DNA of 57,443 nt, taken from a bacterium (GTDB lineage: Bacteria > SZUA-79 > Acidulodesulfobacterales > Acidulodesulfobacteraceae). The notes under the pieces are model-generated. The model searched no databases, was not told the origin of the DNA, and was given only the letters and a program-made list of their open reading frames with translations. Of the stretch, positions 16,868-24,202 are shown in pieces. The stretch covers positions 1-57,443 of the forward strand of contig JAKAFU010000001.1 in NCBI GenBank assembly GCA_021825865.1. The letters are read 5' to 3'. Each line of letters starts with the position of its first letter. The first letter of the stretch is position 1. Made by a program: the position numbers and the translations under genes.

Positions 16868-17121
16868 ATGAATCACCTCCTTCATGTTAAACTAACTTAA
16901 TATATTTAATATTTAAGTTAATTATTTTATCATATTAATATAATATATTGGGCTGCCGGCATAATAAACGGTTTTTTTTAATATATAAGTTAATATATTC
17001 TAATATCTCATTAATAATTACTATTCTGATATAAACACTTTTCATTAATTATATTATACCGCTATTTTTTTATTTTGGAGTCAATTAAAAAAATATGTTT
17101 CATAATCTCTTATTTTTATTT

Positions 17122-18891
17122 TTAAATTTCTATAATCATAGGGAAAATAAAAGGCTGTCTGTCGATTGTTTTATTCAAATATTTTTTCATAACCCTTCTG
17201 ATTTCATCTTTTACTTTTACCCAGTCTATATTTTCGCCCTTTTCTTCCTGATTCAAACGTATAATATTTAAGACCTGACCGTTTAAATCTTTATATAGGC
17301 TTTTAAAATAGTCTTCAAAAACAAATCCTTTTGATGTTATCTCCGGTCCGGAAATAATATTGGCTGTTTTGGAGTCAACAACTAATACTATTATTATCAT
17401 GCCGTTTTCAGATAAATGCGCCCGTTCTTTCAATGTTCCGGTTTCAACATCGCCTATGCCTTTTCCGTCGACAAATATTCTGCCTGAATAAACTTTATTT
17501 CCTTTTGTTAGACAATTGCAGGCATCCAAATTTAAAACATCGCCATTTTCGATAGTAAATATATTTGCAGAACTTATGCCCATGTCGATTGCCACTTTTT
17601 TATGCTGATAAAGATGCCGAAGCTCTCCATGTATAGGTATAAGATATTGCGGCTTTGTTATGTTCATCATGAGTTTCAGCTCTTCTTTGCTTGCATGACC
17701 GGACACGTGAATTGCGGATATTTTTTCGTATAGAACCTCAGCACCCTTTTTATATAAATTATTTATAATTTTCGTAATTGCTTTTTCATTGCCGGGTATA
17801 AACTTTGATGACAGAATAACAAGGTCATTATTTTTTATTTTTATAAACTTGTGGTCGCCGACGGAGATTCTGGATAAGGCGGACATTGGTTCACCCTGCG
17901 TTCCTGTCGTTAATATCAGCATTTCTTCCGGTTCAAAATACGGCAAGGCTTCTTCGTCTATTAAAATATCTTCATAATAATCTAAATAACCAAGTCTTTT
18001 CGCAATTCTTGTATATGTTATTAAACTTCTGCCGCTCATTAAAACTTTCTTATTAAATTCCCTTGCCAGTTCCAACAGCTGCGAAGTCCTGTGAATATTG
18101 GAAGCAAAAAGGGCTATGATTATCCTGCCTTTATGGTCCCTGAAGACATTTCTGAATGTTTTTTTAATATCTTTTTCAGAGATTGTAAAACCGTCTTTCT
18201 CAACATTTGTAGAATCTGAAAGAAGAGCTAAAACGCCTTCGTCTCCGTAATATGCCAGCCTGTTAATATTGGTAATTTGGGACTGCTCCAAAGACTGGTC
18301 TAATTTAAAATCTCCTGTATGAATAATAACCCCGAACGGGGTTCTGATAGCAAGGCATGCGCCGTCTATTATAGAATGTGCTACGCTTATAAATTCTACG
18401 CTAAAATCGCCAAGAGTGATTGTGCCGCCGGTTTTAACGGTAAACAAATAAAATTTAGTAGGTAAATCATGTTCTTTTAATTTTTCTTCAAGTATGCCGA
18501 GGGTAAAAGGGGTTCCAAATATAGGAATGTTAAATTCTCTTAAGAGATATGGAATCGCGCCTATATGGTCTTCATGTCCGTGCGTCAGCAGCAGCCCGCG
18601 TATTTTTTCTTTTTTACTGTACAAATAGTTAAAATCGGGGATTACCATATCAATCCCGAGCATATAGTCTTCAGGAAACATTAATCCGCAGTCGACTATG
18701 ATAATATCGTTTTCAGTCTCATAAATCATCATATTAAGACCTATTTCGCCTAAACCTCCTAGCGGAATAATCTTTAAACTATTTTTAGTATCAGAATTAT
18801 TTTTTAAATTATTTACGGTACCGTTTACCAAATTACTTACCGCGCTTACTGTGCTTACTGCATTACTTGCCGCGCTTGTCATAATATTCAA
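17122..18891 (-). CDS. rnj: Ribonuclease J
   Basis: A 589-residue metallo-beta-lactamase / beta-CASP nuclease. The zinc motif is 'LLTHGHEDHIGAIPYLL', with 'LIVDCGLMFPED'-type strands before it. 'HTGDFKLDQSLE' and 'GLLSDSTN'-like 'LLSDSTNVEKDG' follow, then the beta-CASP region and the terminal 'IHVSGHASKEELKLMM' and 'LIPIHGELRHLYQHKK'. RNase J processes and degrades mRNA from the 5' end or internally, with Zn or Mn. The first 40 residues are a Ser/Asn-rich extension not usual for the family; conserved sequence starts at 'LKIIPLGGLGEIGLN'. It is followed 98 bases away by plsC, which is read separately or with it. Confidence 0.95.
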   Translation of the reverse strand: MNIMTSAASNAVSTVSAVSNLVNGTVNNLKNNSDTKNSLKIIPLGGLGEIGLNMMIYETENDIIIVDCGLMFPEDYMLGIDMVIPDFNYLYSKKEKIRGLLLTHGHEDHIGAIPYLLREFNIPIFGTPFTLGILEEKLKEHDLPTKFYLFTVKTGGTITLGDFSVEFISVAHSIIDGACLAIRTPFGVIIHTGDFKLDQSLEQSQITNINRLAYYGDEGVLALLSDSTNVEKDGFTISEKDIKKTFRNVFRDHKGRIIIALFASNIHRTSQLLELAREFNKKVLMSGRSLITYTRIAKRLGYLDYYEDILIDEEALPYFEPEEMLILTTGTQGEPMSALSRISVGDHKFIKIKNNDLVILSSKFIPGNEKAITKIINNLYKKGAEVLYEKISAIHVSGHASKEELKLMMNITKPQYLIPIHGELRHLYQHKKVAIDMGISSANIFTIENGDVLNLDACNCLTKGNKVYSGRIFVDGKGIGDVETGTLKERAHLSENGMIIIVLVVDSKTANIISGPEITSKGFVFEDYFKSLYKDLNGQVLNIIRLNQEEKGENIDWVKVKDEIRRVMKKYLNKTIDRQPFIFPMIIEI

Positions 18892-18989
18892 TTACCTCGT
18901 CATTATTTATTTTAAAATAAAATTAATTTTGCTATTTTCTGAAATTTATCGCCTAAATTTTGAAATACAATTTGAGTTAATTCTTTTAT

Positions 18990-19757
18990 TTAGCTAAAAA
19001 ATTCTTTATTTATATTCTCAGCTACATTTTGAATTAAATCAGAAGTTGATTTTGCGTTATCTGCCTCGATTAAAACGGGTTTTAATACCTTAAACCGTAC
19101 TGTTTTTCCTCCATAAATCCTTAACGAATTTTTTTTTAAAATATCAAATGTACCCATTATAACAACCGGCAAAATAGGCAAATTTAATATTTCAATAAAT
19201 CTTTTCAATCCGGCTGTTTTAAAATCTTTTAATTTTCCGTCATCGGAACGCGTTCCTTCAGGGAAGATAAGAATTGATAGGGCAGCGTTTTTTTTATTTT
19301 TCTTTTCTGAACCTGAAATATTTTCAGGAGCTTTATTGCTGATGTTAATTTGATTAAATACCGATAAAGTTTTCTTCAAATTTTTTCTGTCAACTGAAAT
19401 ATAGCCTAATCTTTTCATGCTCCAGCCTAAAAATGGTATCTTGAATAAAGATGATTTTGCAACAAACTTGAAATCTACATTAAGCAGCGACAGCAGAATA
19501 AAAATATCAACATAGCTTTGATGATTGGAAACTATAAGATAGGAACATTTACTGTCAATATTTGACAAACCGTCAGCGATAACCTTAATATTTAGCAGGT
19601 ATAAGATTGTTCTTGCCCATAGCCTTGCGACATTTTGAGCCTTCCTCCCTGATGAATCAAAGAAAGAAATTGCTATAGCGGCGGTTCCGAAAAATATAGT
19701 ATTAATAATTATAATAAACCAGTAAAAAAAGCTGTATAATATATCTTTGAGCTTCAT
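18990..19757 (-). CDS. plsC: 1-acyl-sn-glycerol-3-phosphate acyltransferase
   Basis: A 255-residue membrane-associated acyltransferase. An N-terminal hydrophobic helix is followed by the catalytic HX4D motif in 'VSNHQSYVDIFILLS' and the substrate motif 'LIFPEGTRSDDGKLKDFKTA'. The enzyme adds the second acyl chain to lysophosphatidate in phospholipid synthesis. A Lys/Asn-rich insertion ('ISGSEKKNKKNA') before the FPEGTR motif is lineage-specific. It lies upstream of the RNase J gene on the same strand, 98 bases apart. Confidence 0.93.
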   Translation of the reverse strand: MKLKDILYSFFYWFIIIINTIFFGTAAIAISFFDSSGRKAQNVARLWARTILYLLNIKVIADGLSNIDSKCSYLIVSNHQSYVDIFILLSLLNVDFKFVAKSSLFKIPFLGWSMKRLGYISVDRKNLKKTLSVFNQINISNKAPENISGSEKKNKKNAALSILIFPEGTRSDDGKLKDFKTAGLKRFIEILNLPILPVVIMGTFDILKKNSLRIYGGKTVRFKVLKPVLIEADNAKSTSDLIQNVAENINKEFFS

Positions 19758-20152
19758 ATACGCATCATCTTAGAAAATAAACTTTAATTTTAACCTTTTT
19801 AATAATTTAAATTTTGTTTTTTCATATTAAATTTATAAACTGCAATAAAAAGAAAGTAATTATAGCTAAATCAAATATATTATACAATATTATTAATACA
19901 ATAATGAAAATTTAATATATTTGTAATATATTTTAAATAAAAAATTCAAACAACTGTAACTTGATTATTTATCGTTTCTATTTTATTATCAATAATAGAC
20001 TTTATAAAGGCCGGAACAAATTCGCACTGTAATGATAAAATGATAATGATTTATTGCATGATATAATAAAAACATTTTTCAGACTGAATAAATAAAAAAA
20101 TAATTACTTTAATTTTAATTATGTTAGAATTAATCAAGTTGACGGAGGTCTT
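19758..20152. other. Divergent intergenic region plsC-ssb
   Basis: About 395 bases of AT-rich DNA between two outward-facing genes, so it should contain both promoters. TATAAT at 20062-20067 is the best -10 for ssb but lacks a convincing -35. No other feature was recognised. Confidence 0.4.
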
Positions 20153-20665
20153 ATGGCAAGTTTGAACAAAGTACAATTAATAGGCAATTTAGGTAAAGAC
20201 CCTGAACTGAGCTATACTCAGGACGGCTTAGGTATTCTAAAATTTACCATAGCTACAAGCGAAACGTATAACGATAAAAACGGTGAAAAGGTTGATAATA
20301 CAACATGGCACAATGTCGTATTATTCGGAAAACTAGCTGAAACTTTGGCTAATTATCTCACTAAAGGCAAACAGGTTTACGTTGAAGGAAAGATTAGGAA
20401 TAGTTCGTATGACGACAAAGAGGGCATAAAACGTTACCGTACCGATATCGTGGCAAGCAGCGTGATTATGCTTGGCACTAAAGGTTCCGCAAATGACTTT
20501 GAACAGTCACCCGACCAGCGCAGCGGCGGCGCTCCTTCTGCAAAATCTTATAGCGGCGGCGGATACGCTAAAGGCAAAGCTAGTAACCAGAATAATAATG
20601 CCGATTATGAACCTGCAGGACAATCGCTTGGTAATTCATCGGATGATGAGGATGTGCCGTTTTAA
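20153..20665 (+). CDS. ssb: Single-stranded DNA-binding protein
   Basis: A 170-residue protein with the OB fold of bacterial SSB: 'LNKVQLIGNLGKDPELSYTQ', 'WHNVVLFGKLAETLANYL' and 'GKQVYVEGKIRNSSYDDKEG'. A Gly/Ser/Asn-rich disordered linker follows, then the acidic tip 'DDEDVPF', which recruits replication and repair partners. ATG 20153 has GGAGG seven bases before it. A rho-independent terminator follows at 20703. The tail begins normally and nothing is odd. Confidence 0.96.
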   Translation: MASLNKVQLIGNLGKDPELSYTQDGLGILKFTIATSETYNDKNGEKVDNTTWHNVVLFGKLAETLANYLTKGKQVYVEGKIRNSSYDDKEGIKRYRTDIVASSVIMLGTKGSANDFEQSPDQRSGGAPSAKSYSGGGYAKGKASNQNNNADYEPAGQSLGNSSDDEDVPF

Positions 20666-20702
20666 AAAATACCTACTACCTATCTGTAAATTATTTAATT
20701 AT

Positions 20703-20730
20703 AACTCCCTGAATTTAGGGAGTTTTTTTA
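20703..20730 (+). terminator. Rho-independent terminator of ssb
   Basis: AACTCCCT (20703-20710), loop GAATTT, AGGGAGTT (20717-20724), then a run of T. Confidence 0.9.
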
Positions 20731-20817
20731 TTTTATATTTATATTTTTTTGTAAATAATTTTAACAACACGACTTTCCGCTCTCCAATGAATAACACTCA
20801 AAATGTGAAATAAATAA

Positions 20818-20961
20818 ATTCATCAAGTTATTACCGCGTGGGCTAGAAGCGTTTACATCGGTCAGCATTTAGACGGTTCATCCAGAATAAAAATTTCTAT
20901 CGGCAATTTAAGAAAGGGAAACCTTAATTTATTAATTATAAAATTTAATTTTTTTATTTGA
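20818..20961 (+). pseudogene. Short unrecognised coding remnant
   Basis: The frame is open from 20818 to TGA 20959-20961. The stretch 'ITAWARSVYIGQHLDG' followed by 'SSRIKISIGNLRKGN' looks protein-coding, but there is no start codon and the frame runs into the promoter of the next operon. Family not recognised; probably the tail of a lost gene. Confidence 0.25.
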
Positions 20962-21005
20962 CAAGGGATTTTTTTATGATATTATATTAGTAAACGTTAG
21001 CTAAC
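20958..21005 (+). promoter_or_regulatory. Promoter of the TusA/TetR/DsrE2 operon with TetR-like operator
   Basis: TTGACA (20958-20963), 16-base spacer, TATTAT (20980-20985). A perfect 10-base palindrome GTTAGCTAAC (20996-21005) lies where transcription should begin. It is a good candidate operator for the TetR protein encoded second in this operon. Confidence 0.65.
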
Positions 21006-21048
21006 TTAATAGAATTTAATTTAAATTTTATTTTTTTTAAGAGGCGTT

Positions 21049-21276
21049 ATGGAAGAAAAAATTCTTGATTTTAGAGGGAGATGTAATTTCCCCGCGTTAA
21101 TTATAGAAGCTAAAAAATTATTAATAAGCTTAGAATCCGGGGATAGAATTTGCATTTTAACGTTTGATCCGAATGCAATAAACGATATAAATGCTTTTTG
21201 TAGGCTTACAAAAAATGAGCTCGTTAAAACGGAGCATGAAAATGAAGAATATAAATTTATCATTCGTAAATTTTGA
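21049..21276 (+). CDS. TusA-like sulfur carrier with altered CPxP motif
   Basis: A 75-residue TusA/SirA-fold protein. The expected 'D.RG..CP.P' region reads 'LDFRGRCNFPALIIEAKKLL': the active-site Cys (Cys12) and the second Pro are kept, but the first Pro is Asn. The rest aligns with the TusA protein encoded at 22542, including 'NAINDINAFCRLTKNELVKT'. TusA proteins carry a persulfide on the Cys for thiouridine, molybdenum-cofactor or dissimilatory sulfur pathways. It is first in an operon with TetR, DsrE2 and a canonical TusA. AAGAGG lies four to five bases before ATG. Confidence 0.75.
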   Translation: MEEKILDFRGRCNFPALIIEAKKLLISLESGDRICILTFDPNAINDINAFCRLTKNELVKTEHENEEYKFIIRKF

Positions 21277-21343
21277 TAATTAATCGGTATTTTTATACTT
21301 TATACTTTAAGGATATTAAGGATATTAATGATGAGGATACTTG

Positions 21344-21991
21344 ATGAAACTAAAAGGTTCAGTTGATAAAAATAAAGTTAAAAAAAGACTCAAAGGGGAA
21401 GATAGAAAAAAAGAGATTATTTCTGTTGCGAAAAGGTTATTCGCTCAAAAAGGGTTTTATGGTGTTACCGTTGACCAGATTGTTGATGCTATAGGAGTAA
21501 GTCCCGCTGTTTTGTATCGTTATTTTTCCTCAAAAGAATCTCTTTATAATGCCATTTTAGATGAAATTTCGTGTAAAAGGGAAGATTATATCGCAGCAGT
21601 ACTGGAAGAGTCCGATGATTACGGAAGTATCTTAAAAAGAATGAGTCTTTTATATGTAAAAAGCATTGAAAAGGAACAGGATTATCTAAGAATGGAATTA
21701 TATAGCGGATTAGAAGGAAATAAAGCAATAGTAAATTTTTTTGAAAACAGATGGAAGCCTTTTATGGATTTAATAGAAGATTGGCTTAAAGAGGAAGTAA
21801 CGACAGGTAAGTTAACCAAATCAGATATTAAATCTTTATGTCTGTTATTTCAAGGAATGATCAGGGAGGCGCTATACGCAAAATTTATATATAAATCTTC
21901 CTATTATGAAGATATTTCTATATACGATTTAATTCACAAACTTCTTGACCAATTTATAAATAACATTAACTGCATTAAAAAACATCTATAA
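21344..21991 (+). CDS. TetR/AcrR family regulator of the sulfur-relay operon
   Basis: A 215-residue regulator. The DNA-binding domain is 'IISVAKRLFAQKGFYGVTVD' then 'QIVDAIGVSPAVLYRYFSSK' (about residues 25-65), with an all-helical ligand domain after it. TetR proteins generally repress their own operon and release DNA on binding a small molecule. It sits between the TusA-like gene (67 bases before) and dsrE2 (20 bases after). The palindrome at 20996-21005 is the likely operator. ATG 21344 is preferred to TTG 21341, with AGGA just upstream. Confidence 0.9.
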   Translation: MKLKGSVDKNKVKKRLKGEDRKKEIISVAKRLFAQKGFYGVTVDQIVDAIGVSPAVLYRYFSSKESLYNAILDEISCKREDYIAAVLEESDDYGSILKRMSLLYVKSIEKEQDYLRMELYSGLEGNKAIVNFFENRWKPFMDLIEDWLKEEVTTGKLTKSDIKSLCLLFQGMIREALYAKFIYKSSYYEDISIYDLIHKLLDQFINNINCIKKHL

Positions 21992-22011
21992 AAATTATGG
22001 AGGAAACTATT

Positions 22012-22491
22012 ATGGAAAAAATGCCTGAACAAAAAAAAATGTCTATTATTGCAATTCATGGAACGCTAGATATGGCTTATCCCCCGCTTATTCTTGCTTC
22101 TACTGCTGCAACGCTTGATATTCCGACAACTATATTTTTTACATTCTATGGATTAAACATTTTAAGAAAAGATGCTACTACTTCTTTAAAAGTTGCCCCA
22201 TTAGGCAATCCTGCGATGCCGATGCCTGTCCCTAATATTATCGGAGCAATTCCGGGCATGACTAATATGGCTACTTATATGATGAAGTCAATGATTAAAA
22301 AACACGGGGTCGCCACAATTCCCGAATTAATTAGCTTATGCCAAGAAACAGGGGTCAAACTTATAGCATGTCAAATGACGGTTGATCTTTTTGGATTTAA
22401 AAAGGAAGACTTAATCGACGGTATTGACTACGGCGGAGCTGCTATGTATATGGAAGATGCTTCTACCTCTGATATTACGCTGGCTTTTTAA
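22012..22491 (+). CDS. DsrE2-type membrane-associated sulfur-transfer protein
   Basis: A 159-residue DsrE/DsrF/DrsH-like protein. ATG 22012 has GGAGG eight bases before it, so the upstream ATG 21997, which overlaps that site, is not used. Hallmarks are 'MSIIAIHGTLDMAYPPLILA', 'PTTIFFTFYGLNILRKD' and the C-terminal Cys motif 'GVKLIACQMTVDLFGF'. The central region rich in Gly, Met and Pro ('PLGNPAMPMPVPNIIGAIPG') is typical of DsrE2. In sulfur oxidisers and reducers DsrE2 works with TusA, passing persulfide sulfur between carriers. Its position between two TusA genes agrees with that. Confidence 0.85.
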   Translation: MEKMPEQKKMSIIAIHGTLDMAYPPLILASTAATLDIPTTIFFTFYGLNILRKDATTSLKVAPLGNPAMPMPVPNIIGAIPGMTNMATYMMKSMIKKHGVATIPELISLCQETGVKLIACQMTVDLFGFKKEDLIDGIDYGGAAMYMEDASTSDITLAF

Positions 22492-22541
22492 TATTTTTAT
22501 ATTTATTGAATTAAAAATTTAATAAAGAGGAGGTGACAGAT

Positions 22542-22775
22542 ATGCCGTTAAATATTTCAAAAACTTTAGATGCTTCGGGATTAGGGTGTCCCTTACCAAT
22601 CGTTAAAACAAAAAAGGAAATTGACAATTTAAGTTCTGGCCAGATCCTAGAAGTTATATCAACCGACCCGGGTTCAAAAAACGATATGACAGCATGGTGT
22701 AAAAGAACAGGCAATGAATTAATAGAATTTGCAGAACAAGGCGGAAAGTTTCAATTTTATGTAAAAAAAGGTTAG
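22542..22775 (+). CDS. tusA: TusA sulfur-carrier protein
   Basis: A 77-residue TusA-family protein with the canonical motif 'LDASGLGCPLPIVKTKKEID'; Cys16 is the persulfide-carrying residue. The second half 'EVISTDPGSKNDMTAWCKRT' also fits. ATG 22542 follows GAGGAGGT by seven bases; the GTG overlapping that site is rejected as start. It is last in the TusA-like/TetR/DsrE2/TusA operon, so a TusA-DsrE2 relay is the natural reading. Whether it serves tRNA thiolation or energy metabolism cannot be decided here. Confidence 0.9.
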   Translation: MPLNISKTLDASGLGCPLPIVKTKKEIDNLSSGQILEVISTDPGSKNDMTAWCKRTGNELIEFAEQGGKFQFYVKKG

Positions 22776-22898
22776 TATTATGTCCCGCAGACTTTAAATA
22801 AAGATGCGTAAAATTGATTTTGTCCGTTAAATGCTTTCTTACGGGTATATTTGAACGATATAGTCAGCCTGCAAGTATGCATTTATTTAATAATATTT

Positions 22899-22958
22899 TT
22901 AGCCCCGATTGATTAGATTTTCTTCTTCTTTTATTTTATTTCAATAAATCGGGGCTAA
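22899..22958. repeat. 12-bp inverted repeat after the sulfur operon
   Basis: TTAGCCCCGATT (22899-22910) is exactly mirrored by AATCGGGGCTAA (22947-22958). The loop is 36 bases and pyrimidine-rich. No T run follows, so termination is possible but not certain. Confidence 0.7.
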
Positions 22959-23044
22959 TCCATAATTAAATAGGGTTTAAACCTATTTTTTTATTTTTTC
23001 CGCTCGTCTTTTTTAGTATCAGGCAAAGTAATATCGGCAGTTTT

Positions 23045-23632
23045 TTATTTGCCTTCAATATTGCAGTTGCCGTGTAAACATGCGTCTTCCGCCTCAGCGT
23101 CCGATGAAGCGGTTTCCGCAGGCTCTACATTTACTTTTATTTTTTTATCGCGAACTAATTTGCTCACAAAGTATAAGGCGCTGTCTTCCGTTATTTTTAA
23201 TTTATCGGCGATAGCTGAAGGATTTATTTGGCCTTCCGCTTTAATGATATTCAATATCTCTTTTTCTACTTCCGATACCCAGTCTTCAAATAATGCCTGC
23301 ACTTCAGGGGTGGCAAGACTTGCTATTTTTGCCGTGGCTGCAATAGACTCCCTCATTGTTTTGCACATTTCCATAGGATTGAAATTTTCATCTTTCATTT
23401 TGCCCATCATATTACTCATCATACCCATGCCCATTTTCATAGGATTGGCGTTGCTTCCCTGTTCTTTTTCATTATCAGCTTCATTTGTCTGATGGGAATC
23501 CAATGTCTTATTCATCATCGTTTTACCCATGTGATGCATTTTACCGCCCATGCCGTTATTGCCGCCGGACATTTTATCTTGCATCATATTTTCATTCATA
23601 TCGCCTTTACAGCCGCATCCGTTATTTTTCAT
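23045..23632 (-). CDS. Met/His/Cys-rich metal-binding protein with winged-helix C-terminus
   Basis: A 195-residue soluble protein in two parts. Residues 1-85 are low-complexity and metal-rich: Cys6 and Cys8, then 'NGMGGKMHHMGKTMMNKT' and 'NPMKMGMGMMSNMMGKMK', as in copper- or silver-binding sequences. Residues 100-170 form a helical and winged-helix-like unit ('EKEILNIIKAEGQINPSAIA' and 'DKLKITEDSALYFVSKLVRD'). The tail ends 'CLHGNC' plus five residues. It is 92 bases downstream of ArsR on the same strand. A metal store, chaperone or metal-controlled regulator is plausible. I know no named family with this layout. Confidence 0.7.
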   Translation of the reverse strand: MKNNGCGCKGDMNENMMQDKMSGGNNGMGGKMHHMGKTMMNKTLDSHQTNEADNEKEQGSNANPMKMGMGMMSNMMGKMKDENFNPMEMCKTMRESIAATAKIASLATPEVQALFEDWVSEVEKEILNIIKAEGQINPSAIADKLKITEDSALYFVSKLVRDKKIKVNVEPAETASSDAEAEDACLHGNCNIEGK

Positions 23633-23684
23633 AATAATGTCTCCTGTTTTTATTTATATGTTTAGTTAGTTCATAAATTGTTAA

Positions 23685-23701
23685 TTCATATTACATATGA
23701 A
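23685..23701 (-). promoter_or_regulatory. Inverted repeat, candidate ArsR operator
   Basis: TTCATAT-TAC-ATATGAA, a perfect 7-3-7 inverted repeat between the arsR stop codon and the start of the Met-rich gene. It shares TTCATA half-sites with the larger repeat in front of merA. Confidence 0.5.
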
Positions 23702-23724
23702 CATTTATTTTATTTTTTAGATAA

Positions 23725-24045
23725 TTAATTGCATTGACACCGGCATTTGGAAACCATGTTTTGTTTATTATTGCCTCCGTATTTTTCGAATTTGCTTATT
23801 AAATTAATTAATTCATCATCGCATAACTCATTGAAAACAAATGTAGATTTGCGTGAAGTCTTAATTAAACCCGCTTCTCGCAATACTCTAAGATGAAATG
23901 ACACTAAAGGCTGCGACATCCCTGTAGTTTCAATAATCTGCGAAACGGTGCGAGAGCCGCTTTCTAATGAAAATAATATTTTTACCCTGTTGGTATCGCT
24001 CAATAATTTAAAAACCTGCGATATTTTTTCCGTAATATCAGCCAT
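23725..24045 (-). CDS. ArsR/SmtB family metal-responsive repressor
   Basis: A 106-residue winged-helix repressor: 'VFKLLSDTNRVKILFSLESG' and 'TVSQIIETTGMSQPLVSFHL ' (recognition helix) then 'RVLREAGLIKTSRKSTFVFN'. The usual ELCVCDL metal motif of ArsR is missing from the DNA-binding helix. Instead the C-terminus ends with the Cys cluster CRCQC (Cys101, 103, 105), a likely soft-metal site such as Hg, Cu or As. Family members leave their operator when metal binds. It stands before the Met-rich gene and 3 kb from mer genes whose promoter region has an ArsR-type 12-2-12 repeat. Confidence 0.9.
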   Translation of the reverse strand: MADITEKISQVFKLLSDTNRVKILFSLESGSRTVSQIIETTGMSQPLVSFHLRVLREAGLIKTSRKSTFVFNELCDDELINLISKFEKYGGNNKQNMVSKCRCQCN

Positions 24046-24106
24046 CCTAAGTCTCCGATTGCATTAATTATTATATTTCAAAATTGTTAGTATAAATATT
24101 AATTTA

Positions 24107-24124
24107 TATAAGTAATTATTTATA
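24107..24124 (-). promoter_or_regulatory. Imperfect palindrome upstream of arsR
   Basis: TATAAGTAATTATTTATA, eight of nine positions symmetric, 62-79 bases before the ArsR start codon. It could be an autoregulatory operator, but AT-rich palindromes arise easily here. Confidence 0.3.
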
Positions 24125-24202
24125 TGATATACCATTGTTTTATATTATGTCAAGTAAAATTTATATTTTTCAAAAATAGATTTAGGAAATTGTCTATTTA
24201 TT

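Noticed and set aside
20472-20813. Long plus-strand frame inside and after ssb
   Set aside because: It lies in another frame of ssb, whose own translation is unmistakable; the tail crosses the terminator.
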